A DNA stretch of 64,000 nucleotides from Glebionis coronaria (Eukaryota; Streptophyta; Magnoliopsida; Asterales; Asteraceae): NCBI GenBank assembly GCA_025667525.1, contig CM046875.1, positions 287,698,140 through 287,762,139 of the forward strand, in the 5' to 3' direction. The translations under genes and the position numbers were made by a program. Below the pieces are notes generated by a model that was not told the DNA's origin, made no database searches, and saw only the letters and a list, made by a program, of their open reading frames with translations. Positions within the stretch are counted from its first letter, which is position 1; the number at the start of each line of letters is the position of its first letter. This document shows positions 33,361 through 43,163 of this stretch, in pieces.

Positions 33361-34111
33361 ATTTTTTGTGCCGCTGCCGGGGAGGCGTGTTGTGTTTTGA
33401 TTTGAACATTGTTGTTTTTTTATATATCCATAATAGCTAATTGTATTAGTAGCACTCTACTAATACGTATTATCGGTTTTTCGTTTTTTGTGAATACTAT
33501 TACTATATTGTATACGTATAACAATAAATTCACAAGTACTCCAAATACGTGAGAAATCACAACCTTGACTTGGGAGGTCATTACCCAATCATTGTATTCA
33601 AATCTCAAACCAAAGAAAAAAGGCAAAAATAGATAAATACTTTCGTGAAGCTCGATTTTGAAAAATACAAACTATAAGGTGGGTATAAGGCGGTTGTATT
33701 TCACGACCTAAAGGAAAAAGGCTCTTAAGTGCTTCGCGCCGCCTCGTTTCCTCCGCTTGCTTGTGCGTATTTGAGATTGAGAGCTAATCGAGGGTTTTTC
33801 CGCCCAAAGTATTATTACATATCATATATATTTTCTTGGTTTCATTTGATTAAACCCTCTTGAACGATTTGGTGTTCCACCATCGTTCTAAAGTCATCGA
33901 AGGCGTTCACTTCACGTGATCGTTTTCATTCCTTGAGGCTTCTTTAATCAAGAGATTTGATTAAGGAGGAGATTTGTAGATTTGTGTCTACTTAATACAT
34001 TAACCAATTTCCAAAAAAGGTTAATACCATCAAAAACCACAAAAAAATTGAGAAAATACAAAACACCAAAAAGAATCTTCTTTGCTCGTCTCCACGTTGT
34101 ACGTGACGTTT
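33361..34111 (+). other. Element C primer site and leader
   Basis: TGTGCCGCTGCCGGGGAG (33367-33384) follows the LTR after six bases and matches the tRNA-Asp site with decay in its first bases (TGGCGCC has become TTGTGCC). The rest of the leader is non-coding. It contains TACGTATTA-rich stretches and no clear splice acceptor before gag, unlike A and B. Confidence 0.75.
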
Positions 34112-36388
34112 ATGCTAACTCGTAATCAAGCAAAACGTGCACGTAGACGAAAGAACAAAACTTCCACTCCAACTCATTCTAGTGAGGAGTCTCCTATTGA
34201 CGAACCCATTGTACGAGAAGCACCAACCATGGCGAATCGAACTATGATGGAGTTACTTCAAGCACCCACCGAGGGTTATGGAGAAGCTATTGTGATTCCC
34301 GCTATCCTTGCGGAGAATTTTAAGGTGAAAACGGGTTTGTTGTCGATGATCCAAAACAACAAATTCCGTGGTGATGAGAAGGACAATCCCCACAACCATA
34401 TCCGCCAATTTAATCGTCTTACCGCCACTTGCAAATTTAAGGATGTCTCAAATGACTCGATTAAGATGATGCTTTTTCCGTATTCCTTAGCGGGGCCCGC
34501 TAAAATTTGGTTAGAGAAAGAGCCACCCAATTCTATATTGACGTGGAAGGATCTCGTTTCAAAATTCGTGAACCAATTTTTTCCGCCCTCTAAGACTACG
34601 CATTTGAAAAATGAGATTTCTAAATTTTCACAAGAATCAAATGAAAGTTTTTCAACGGCTTGGAATAGGTTTAAGGAGATGTTACATGAATATCCTCATC
34701 ACGGTTTTTCCGACTTGCACCAAATAGACACGTTTTACAATGGACTTAATGATCATGAAAGAGATTATCTAAATGCCGCCGCGGGTGGTAATTTTTTGTG
34801 TAAAACAGTTGATGAAGCTTTGGTCATAATTGAGAATAGGTCTAAGGTTTATAGCCCTCGTAACACACCGAGTGTTGCCAAATTGGGCTCGTCATCGTCT
34901 CGTAGCATTAATGCTTTACATGATGAAGCAAATGAAGAAAATTGGTTTTTTGATAGATTTGCTAACCTTATGAACCATTGGAAAGCTCAAGAAGCTTCGA
35001 ATTCCGCTTCGGTTAAAGCGGTTGCTAAGAGTTGTTTGTCGTGTGGTGGAGCTCATGATCTTTCCGAGTGCATTACCGCGGATGGTAACACTTCAAGTGC
35101 TTATATAGCCACGGGAACTTATAACCAAAACGGCCAAGGTTCCCGCGAAAATCAAGCTCCACCAAATCAAAATGCTAATAACTATCGAAACAACAACCAA
35201 GGTGGTAATTATCAAGGCAATCAAAGGAATTACAACAAGGGTAATTATCAAAGTGGAAATGGGCAAATTTCTAATCAAAACCAAAACCGTGATTTTCAAA
35301 CTACCACACAAGGTTTTCAAAACGATCACACCAAAAATCTTGAAGGAGAGTTTTTGAATTATGCTAAGGCAAACGATTTTAAGTTTGATAATATGCAACA
35401 TGAAATGGTTAGCTTAAGGTCCGAGTTGAAAAACGAGCTTAAAAACGAACTTGCTAATGAACTTAAGACTCATGCTAATAAAATGGAAGGAAATGTTCAA
35501 CGTCTCCAACAAAATCAACAAAAAATGGAGCAAGGTCAACATGAGATTAAGCAAGAATTGTTAAAAGCGGATGCTAGGCAATCTAAATTTGAAGACCGAA
35601 TGGGAAAAATGTTTAAAGCTATCATGTGTAAACCCTCTTCTTCGGGTGGTCTTCCTAGTGATACCATCGTGAACCCGAAAGGAGAATTGAAGGTTATTAC
35701 TACTCGTAGTGGTAAAACTTTTAAAGAACCTATTTCTCGTCCAAGTACTTCTATGGAGAAGGAAAAAGAGAAAGAACCCGAGGTGGTGGTCGAAAAGGAG
35801 CAAATTCCAAGCCCACGAAGTACCGCTCAAACCACACCTACGGTTGAACCAATACCAATCATGGAACCCGAGATTCCAAGGCCGTTGCCTATGCCTATGC
35901 CCCAACCCACACCACCCTTACCTTACCCTTCAAGACGAGACAAGGAAAAGGCACAAGAACGAAATAATTATCAACTTGAACTTTTTATGAAAATGTTTCG
36001 TGACTTGCATTTCAATATAAGTTTTGCCGACGCCTTAGTCATGATGCCTCGATTTGCCGCGAACTTCAAAAGTATGTTGAATAACAAAGAAAAATTGCAA
36101 AAATCGTCTAGTTGTTCATCGGTTTTTCTAAGCCGCATACCTCAAAAAGTCGGTGATCCCGGCAAGTTTTTAAACCCATGTGCTATACAAGACATGGAAG
36201 AATGCTACGCCTTGGCCGATCTTGGTTCTAGTATTAATTTGATGCCTCTTGAGATTTTTAAATCGCTCAATCTTCCCAATCTCACTCCTTCAAGAATGTC
36301 AATCGAGATGGCCTATCATTCTACGATTCTAGCTTGTGGAGTAGCCGAGGACGTCTTTGTGAAAGTTGAAAGTTCTACTATCCCGTAG
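34112..36388 (+). CDS. gag: Element C gag-protease ORF
   Basis: I choose the ATG at 34112 (MLTRNQAKRARRRK), because the upstream extension lacks an ATG and this start matches the MRTRSTS start in A and B. Domains: a basic N-terminus, a gag domain (MMLFPYSLAGPAKIWLEKE and FVNQFFPPSKTTHLKNEI, about residues 110-190), and a zinc knuckle CLSCGGAHDLSEC (CX2CX3HX4C, about residue 310). A long Asn/Gln-rich stretch, a coiled coil (KNELKNELANELK) and a Pro-rich linker follow. The retropepsin has DLGSS about residue 703. The frame ends in a one-base loss inside protease at about 36385. Gag is otherwise intact, unlike the rest of pol, which is absent. Confidence 0.88.
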   Translation: MLTRNQAKRARRRKNKTSTPTHSSEESPIDEPIVREAPTMANRTMMELLQAPTEGYGEAIVIPAILAENFKVKTGLLSMIQNNKFRGDEKDNPHNHIRQFNRLTATCKFKDVSNDSIKMMLFPYSLAGPAKIWLEKEPPNSILTWKDLVSKFVNQFFPPSKTTHLKNEISKFSQESNESFSTAWNRFKEMLHEYPHHGFSDLHQIDTFYNGLNDHERDYLNAAAGGNFLCKTVDEALVIIENRSKVYSPRNTPSVAKLGSSSSRSINALHDEANEENWFFDRFANLMNHWKAQEASNSASVKAVAKSCLSCGGAHDLSECITADGNTSSAYIATGTYNQNGQGSRENQAPPNQNANNYRNNNQGGNYQGNQRNYNKGNYQSGNGQISNQNQNRDFQTTTQGFQNDHTKNLEGEFLNYAKANDFKFDNMQHEMVSLRSELKNELKNELANELKTHANKMEGNVQRLQQNQQKMEQGQHEIKQELLKADARQSKFEDRMGKMFKAIMCKPSSSGGLPSDTIVNPKGELKVITTRSGKTFKEPISRPSTSMEKEKEKEPEVVVEKEQIPSPRSTAQTTPTVEPIPIMEPEIPRPLPMPMPQPTPPLPYPSRRDKEKAQERNNYQLELFMKMFRDLHFNISFADALVMMPRFAANFKSMLNNKEKLQKSSSCSSVFLSRIPQKVGDPGKFLNPCAIQDMEECYALADLGSSINLMPLEIFKSLNLPNLTPSRMSIEMAYHSTILACGVAEDVFVKVESSTIP

Positions 36389-37359
36389 ACTTTATTGTTG
36401 TTGACATTCCTATCGATCCTAAAGTTCCGCTAATTTTAGGTCGATCATTTTTGGATACCTCGAGAGCATTTATCGATGTGCATGCAAGGAAAATCACTCT
36501 TCGTTTCAATGAGGAAGAACTCGTCATTAATGTAACTCAAAACTCCACACTTTCTCATATGTATCCTATTACGTCTTTGTACAATGTCAATCCCATAAAA
36601 AACATTTGCAAAAGGATTTCAAAAAGAGTTTTAGAAGTTGTTGAGAAAAATGAAGTTCCGTCCCCTCCGCCGGTGGAGGTTAAGAGTGTTAAGCCTATGA
36701 TTCCAATTGTGAATGATTCTTCGGATGATGAATACGTTGATCCCGATGGGGAAGTTTTCTTTGTTGACAAACGTTTTGAAAACTTACCACCACCTTTGCC
36801 AAAACGGTTTTCAAATGTGAGCATTTTTAGTTTGACTAACATTGCTTTAGAAACACCGAATATTTTTGACATAATTAAGTCGGGTTTTCATAAGGAGAGT
36901 TTAAAAGATGAAAAAGGAAAAGATTTTGAATTAAATTTAAAAGATTTTTCTACAATTCTAACTCCGTCATCACCACGTGTATTGAGTACTACAAGCTCGT
37001 CTTCTCCTTTTGACGATGCTTTTTGTGGACTTAGTGTGGGGGAAGCCCCTTATGTTCCCTCCCCTTTCTCCACCGAGGACGAGATATATGATCCTGGAAT
37101 TGCTTATATAGGGAAATCTCGGTCTTCCACCGATGCAATAAATGGAAAATCTTTTCATTTGATTGGTGCGAGTCTACCTCGAGTAGCTCAATGTTTTCAT
37201 GACTTACCCATTGTCCCACCCTTCTATTTCTTCTCGTCTATTTTCTTGAAACCCTTTGGGTTTTTGTTGACTCATGATGAAGTGGCGTTGATTTGTTTTT
37301 TCAATAAAAACGAGAACGCCATCTTCGATCCCGGTATTTTGCACCATTTAAGGACTTAG
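36389..37359 (+). pseudogene. Element C protease end and unique C-terminal tail
   Basis: After the frame change, protease continues with VDIPIDPKVPLILGRSFLDT and is followed by about 250 codons of acidic, Ser/Pro-rich sequence (EDEIYDPGIAYIGKSRSS, PIVPPFYFFSSIFLKPFGF) up to a stop at 37359. I recognise no domain in the tail. RT should begin within it, but no RT motif is present. The stop is followed about 100 bases later by the post-pol motif, so pol has been replaced or deleted neatly between protease and the 3' region. Confidence 0.78.
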
Positions 37360-39282
37360 TCCTTAATACCGGTTGTTTTTTTGGGCCTTGTTTATCATGT
37401 AAGCCCCACCAAAAATTGACCACACCATGATAATCCCTAAATGATCACATTTATGGGGATTCGAGTCGAGTTTTTGACTCGGTTATCAAAAACAAGGTGC
37501 CTCGTGGGGGAGACCCATGCTTATCCATGTACATATTATTGCTTTCTAATTAGTTTAATGTGAGGGGATTTGTGCTCTTACAACCATTGTTCCGTGGTTG
37601 TTTGTGCATTGTGGTTTTTAGATCATGATCTTCACGATTGGAGCCTCTCGTGTTCGTTTTATGAGAGCACTTGATCGTTTGCTTTGAAGACTTTCTCAAT
37701 ATCCAAATGATATATCCTTTGATGTTCTAACCTTAGGTTATTAGCACACTTCATAAACGGCTATTAATTTAATGGTTACACCCTTTCCATGCTAGATTAG
37801 GCATTCGACTACGTCTCTAGTATGGGGGTGTTTGCACCCCTAGACTCGAAACATTGAGGACAATGTTTAACTTTAGTATGGGGGGTGAATAGATACTTGC
37901 CTTGCCAAACCTTCACGCTTTCCAAAGTTTATCTTTTTGTTTATCGTTTTATTGCAAAATAAGGCTAAAAATGGCCAAATTTTAAAATTTTTCTAGTTTT
38001 TCATAAGTGTTTAAGACACGAATGTAGGTTTTCCGATGGCGAGAATAAGAGTAATTTTTGACTCGACCGTGCGTTTTGAGCACTTACCTTTGATTCCTTA
38101 ACTACACATTAGGCTAAGTCTCTTAAATGAGGACGAGAAATGATAGAGTTAATTATAAGTTACTATGCTAAACGTAGAGTACTCGTATTCTTTCAAAAAC
38201 TCATGTGTTCTCGTTATTTGCTTATTCTCCCTTCGCATGTAAATATTTTTTTTTTGCTTAATAAATATTGACTTAGCGGTTTAGTTAGGATTGTTGGGTT
38301 TCTAGTCTTTTCTAGTAGCTTCCGTGTAATTAAATTGGGAAGACATTAAGGTATCGCCAGCGTCACAGTTTTGAAGTATTGGCACCCGAATAATCAAAAG
38401 CTTCACCCAATAGTAAGATTTCAAGTGCTCACCTAAATCTAGCAAACAATTTGAAGCCCCACAAGGCCGAAAAAATCTATGCAAAATTGAAAGTGAATCA
38501 AGCCTTAATCTTCGAAGCTTTAAAGATCCAAAATTCGCTTTAGCGTGAGGATATACGTCTTTGGCTAATAAAACCACCGATGAGGCGGATAATAAAAGGC
38601 AAGGCAAGACCGAAGTCATAATAAAAGCTTCATGGCGAAGTTGAATAAAAGATGGAGGTAAACCAAAGATAATAAGGCCCTTCCGTTAGGGGGCGTATAA
38701 AAGTCTTGGTAATAAGTCTCATGTTCAAAACCGTTATAAAACCGTGTTTATCGATTCTTCTTGTCAACTTAAATTTTTTAACATCGTTGTCTATTAGGAG
38801 GGGTTATTGATTTGATGGTCTTGGTTACACCGTTAGGACTCTATTTTTAGACCTAAATCTCTATTCACGCATAAGTCAACAATGTATCCTCGTGAAACAT
38901 TCAAGACAAAATAAAATATAAGAGATACAACTTAGGAATAATGGGAGGATAAGTACGTGATTAGGGCATATGAGTAGTGTTAGCATTACTAACTTATAAT
39001 GACAATGATCTCGTTGCACGCTTGGCATGGAATTAGAGTGAAAATCGAGGACGATGAAATTATTTCTAACGAAGCATTCACGTGTTCTTATTCTATGAAC
39101 CTAAACGTCCCATTTTGCGATGAAAATCATACATTATGTCTAAAACAGTAGTAGTAGTAGTAATAGTAGTAATGTAGCTAGTTTATCATTCCAATAAAGT
39201 GAATAAAATTAAATTTTGGAGATGCTACGATACTTTATTCTAGCATTGCGTGAAGGCACGGAAATGGTTTAGTATGGGGGAG
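37360..39282 (+). other. Element C 3' non-coding region
   Basis: It contains the post-pol motif (37461-37516) and the palindrome AACATTGAGGACAATGTT (37850-37867). There are three polypurine tracts of the form TAGTATGGGGG (37818-37829, 37874-37885 and 39270-39282), the last bordering the 3' LTR and presumably the true plus-strand primer. A (TAG)n run lies near 39148-39175. No ORF is supportable. Confidence 0.8.
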
Positions 39283-39796
39283 TGATGAGACTGCTTTTAT
39301 ACATAGTCTCATCGTCCAAATCGGGCTTAAAATGCATAAAATATCATTAAAACTGCCAAATATATGCTCGTGTTTGTTGCTTGTTTATTTTAGGTACGGA
39401 TATTGAGGAAATGACAAAAAGATCACAAGAATCATTCAAAAACGAACATGGGAAACGAAGCCGCACAATGAACCGGGCCCAAATCTGGAATTTCCAAAAA
39501 TGACCTTGAAGAATTGAAGAAAGTCAAGTTTGGTCCCTCATCTTTGAAGACTTGTCACTTTAGGCCCTTGTATATCTCAAATATTACAAGTGGGTCCTTA
39601 AAGTTTCAAGATATTGCTTATTCAGCCCTTGAAGAATGAAGAAAGTACAAAAGAAGCCCTTGGAACAAGTTTGTAAAAAGGTTGTGCCAAAATTGACAAA
39701 ATGGCAAACTTAAAAACAAAGGGAAATGAAGTTGTTGCTGTTTAATATAAAGTGAAGGGAGTATGAAAGTTTAGGGACCATTTCTTCCAGACACTC
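39283..39796 (+). repeat. Element C 3' LTR, first part
   Basis: 514 bases matching 29919-30427 at about 98%. It ends at CACTC (39792-39796), the left copy of B's target duplication. Compared with the 5' LTR it has an extra TTGTAAAAAGG-like segment near 39670. Confidence 0.95.
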
Positions 39797-41485
39797 TGAT
39801 AGGTGTGAAAACACTCATCCTTTTACCACTTATTTCTGGCTAAAACAAGACCAAAACACGTATTTAATATCATTTGTTTGGAATTATGCGTGGTTTTTGT
39901 GTTATTGTGTTTTCAGAGTCAACCGGATGAATATTGAAGAAAACATGGGATTGCACGGGTTTTATCGAAGAAAAAGACTCAAGACGAAGTCTATTGTCCA
40001 AGAGATGCAGAAGATTTGAAGTCATTGTGCCTATTTGAAGATTTGTCAAAGAATAGAGCCAAGGATGGAAGATTCATATATGTCGAAGAACTCGAGTCTA
40101 TTAAACAAAAGATTATAAGGCGAGTTGGAATTATTTCATTGACACTTCTAAAAATCCAAAGTCGAAAACGGTTATTTAAAAGAAGCGTGAAGACCAAGGA
40201 AGAAAGAAGAAAAGAAGCCCGATACCAAAGCCCATACACAAGCCCATATACACGCCTATATAAAGGCCCTTACTTCACAAATTTCACACACTTAGCTAGA
40301 CTTAGTCTTTAGTTTTTCATTTCTCTAGTTTTCTAGAGAGAGAAAGTTCCATACTTTCTCTCACCAAACTTTTTCTTTGTTTTTCATCTTTTAATTCAAG
40401 CTTCCTTTAATCTTTGTATTTGGGATTTCATCTATCTTATTCTAGTTAAGCTTTCAAGTTCTTTAATTTTCTTCTACTTTTCTTGATTTGTCAAAATCTT
40501 TGATCCAATTGTATCACTTCATACGGTTTGTATTTGATGGATGAGCTCGTGTTAAAAGTTTGATCTTTCTTGTTTCTCTTTAAGCTCTCTCACGAATAGG
40601 TTATAAGCTCTCTATGCTTATTGGCCTATTCCTTGTTCAAGCTTATTATTTTTGGATTTCATATAAGTTTTAGTCTTTCAAAAGTTCTTTTCATTAAGTT
40701 CATGGTTTACGTTTTCAAAAGTTGTCAAATTTAAGCTTTTTGAGTTGTTTAAAGTTCCGGTTAAGGTGGCTTATTGTGTATGCTTATTGAGATTTTAAGC
40801 TCCCTTTAATTTCGGAACATAATTCCTTCCATCGCAATCCAAGGGTTTTACACTTATTTCGACTGTTTCATTGGTGTAGATCGCAATAACCCAAGAGGGT
40901 TTTACTTTGCGATCTGGTGGTAAATCCCCCTATTCCGATCTGGATTGCGATCGCGTATTGCCATCGCACATTCCGACGGGGTTTAGGTCCCTTTCCTAGT
41001 CGAAACTATGGCCAATTTTTGTTCTCCATATACCGATAGTACATACATTCCGATCTGACTTTCCGATAGGACTTCATTCCGACAGATTAGTTTTTTGAGT
41101 ATTCCGATGGTGATTAACAATGGCATTCCGATGGACCATTTTTTGTACATTCCGATGCTTTTGACTTTTAGGTATTCCGATAAGTAATAATTTTCATTAT
41201 TCCAATAGAACAAGTTTTTAAGCATTAATTCATTCAAGTTCTCAAAGTAATTTTCTAATCTTTCCTTTACGTTTTCAAGCATTTACTTTCAACTTGTCAA
41301 TTTAGTTTAATCTTTCAAAGCTTTAATTTACTCAACGCCATTTACATTTAAGTATTATTAGTTAATAATAGACAAGCTAACCAACTTCTTTTTATAACCA
41401 AGAACAAATCATTCCACTTAGAGTTGAGATCAATTCGAGAGGATTCCGAGAGATTAATTAAACCCATAGAAAATCACGAGTATCA
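39797..41485 (+). repeat. Element B 5' LTR
   Basis: It starts TGATAGGTGTGAAAAC and ends CACGAGTATCA. The TATA box is TATATAAA at 40257-40264, inside GGCC-like flanks (GCC..GGCC). A TCTAGAGAGAGAAAG region (40334-40350) and an ATTCCGAT repeat cluster (about 40870-41200) lie downstream in the transcribed part. The upstream stretch 39900-40310 has open frames that recur in the 3' LTR and, by homology, in A; these look incidental. Confidence 0.96.
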
Positions 41486-41487
41486 AA

Positions 41488-41502
41488 TGGCGCCGCTGCC
41501 GG
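41488..41502 (+). promoter_or_regulatory. Element B primer binding site (tRNA-Asp-like)
   Basis: TGGCGCCGCTGCCGG begins two bases after the LTR and is complementary to the 3' end of plant tRNA-Asp with one mismatch in the first 15. It is identical to A's site. Confidence 0.88.
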
Positions 41503-41708
41503 CTCTTCTCGTTAAGATGAGAAGTTTTTTGTGAGAACTTGGATTTTTGGATCCGTTCCCCGTGAACGTTACTTTTTCATAAAATTTTCAAAAAATCCTA
41601 AAAAATATAAAATTTTCAAAAAAAAAATAAATAAAATAAAAAATTAAAAAACATAAAAACCAAAAATATTTTTGCTTTGCTTTTCTTTGTTCGTTCTTTT
41701 GCAGGTGT
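41503..41708 (+). other. Element B leader with splice-acceptor-like end
   Basis: The leader ends in a pyrimidine-rich stretch closing with TTCTTTTGCAG at 41694-41704, four bases before the gag ATG. It looks like a strong plant 3' splice site. A has the same arrangement (acceptor AG at 6329-6330). Whether a donor in the LTR or leader is used cannot be told from sequence. Confidence 0.55.
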
Positions 41709-43163
41709 ATGCGCACTCGATCCACGTCTTATCAAGAGCCCGAGCCTCTCGATCAATTAGACATGGCCGGTGTACAAAACAACAACAACATACCACCTCC
41801 AAACAATAATAATAACAACAACAACCCACCTTTCAACAACATGAATAATAACAACAACAATGAGCCTCTACCGGATAATCGCCCGATGATTGAACTGTTG
41901 CAAGCTCATGTAGATGGCAACACTGATCCAATTGTCATACCTCCAATTGCCGCCAACAACTTTGAGCTAAAATCAGGCTTTATCCAGAGGGTCTCCGCTC
42001 AACCATTCTTGGGACGTACCATTGATGATCCACACGACCATATCAAGAGATTCTTGCAACTCACCAACACGGTCAAATTCAATGGTGTTCCACAAGAGGT
42101 AATCCGGTTACAACTTTTTCCCTTTTCTTTAGAGGGACAAGCCCGACATTGGCTTGCTAAGGAACCGCCACAGAGTATTCTCTCGTGGACGGATTTGGAA
42201 ACAAAGTTTATCAATTACTTTTTCCCACCCTCTCGTACTACCGCTTTGCGGAATGAGATCATAAATTTTGAACAAAAGTACGATGAGTCGTTCAGTGAAT
42301 CTTGGGATCGTTTTAAAGATCTTTTAAGAAAATGTCCACAACATGGTTTTACCAAAGTACATAAAATTAATACTTTTTACAATGGTTTAAGCATGAGTGA
42401 CCAAGATTCACTAAACAGTGCCTCGGGGGGTAATCTTTTGGCTAAGACTTCCAATGTTGCTTGGGACATCATTGAGAATAAATCTCGTGTGCAAACCAAG
42501 AGTGTTCGGACCAATGTCGCTAGTGCTAGCACTAGTGACAGCGACAAGCGACTGGAAAAAATCACTACGCTTCTTGAATCGCTTGTTACCCACACCGTCA
42601 GCAACAACAACAGCAGCAACGCTAAAAACGCTCAAGTTAATGCTGTCAGCCAACCTTGTGAGATATGCGGTGGTCCTCACTCTTACACCACATGTACTGC
42701 CACCCAAGACTACCCTTCTGAAAATGTGAATGCAGCTTATGGCACCTATCCTCAACCTGCTTATCAAGCTAGACCTCAAGGTGACCGTAACTTGCTGAGC
42801 TACCGTTCCAACAACTATCTTTCCCCACCCGGTTTTCCTCCAAGCAACCCAAACCAACAACAAAACCTCAATCGCCCTACTCAACAACAACAACAACCTC
42901 GTACACCATACATCCCACCTCATAAGCAGCAACAACCACCTCAACGTAACAACCAAGTTTACCAACAACCTGCTTATCAACCACCCGCATACAATGCTCC
43001 TCCAAACCAACCCACTGCATTACACCAAGAGGTTGCAACCTACATGAGGACCAATGATGTGATCGTGGAAAATCTCCAACAGGAAGTGCGCAACTTGAAA
43101 GCAGACTTGGTTAAACAAGGGAACGATTTGAGAGCTGACATGAGAAACACGTTGGATACCTAA
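41709..43163 (+). CDS. gag: Element B gag
   Basis: 484 codons forming the particle and RNA-binding protein. There is an Asn/Pro low-complexity region (about residues 18-55), then the gag domain (RLQLFPFSLEGQARHWL about 132; FINYFFPPSRTTALRNEI about 170). A zinc knuckle CEICGGPHSYTTC (CX2CX3HX4C, about 317-329) and a Gln/Pro-rich region (about 380-460) follow. The C-terminal coiled coil is VENLQQEVRNLKADLVKQG. It ends at TAA (43161-43163) where A has CAA. The frame continues open straight into protease, so one base separates two ORFs from a single gag-pol. Confidence 0.93.
   Translation: MRTRSTSYQEPEPLDQLDMAGVQNNNNIPPPNNNNNNNNPPFNNMNNNNNNEPLPDNRPMIELLQAHVDGNTDPIVIPPIAANNFELKSGFIQRVSAQPFLGRTIDDPHDHIKRFLQLTNTVKFNGVPQEVIRLQLFPFSLEGQARHWLAKEPPQSILSWTDLETKFINYFFPPSRTTALRNEIINFEQKYDESFSESWDRFKDLLRKCPQHGFTKVHKINTFYNGLSMSDQDSLNSASGGNLLAKTSNVAWDIIENKSRVQTKSVRTNVASASTSDSDKRLEKITTLLESLVTHTVSNNNSSNAKNAQVNAVSQPCEICGGPHSYTTCTATQDYPSENVNAAYGTYPQPAYQARPQGDRNLLSYRSNNYLSPPGFPPSNPNQQQNLNRPTQQQQQPRTPYIPPHKQQQPPQRNNQVYQQPAYQPPAYNAPPNQPTALHQEVATYMRTNDVIVENLQQEVRNLKADLVKQGNDLRADMRNTLDT

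Noticed and set aside
39148..39175. (TAG)n run as a functional repeat in C
   Set aside because: A short simple-sequence run with no sign of conservation within the window.
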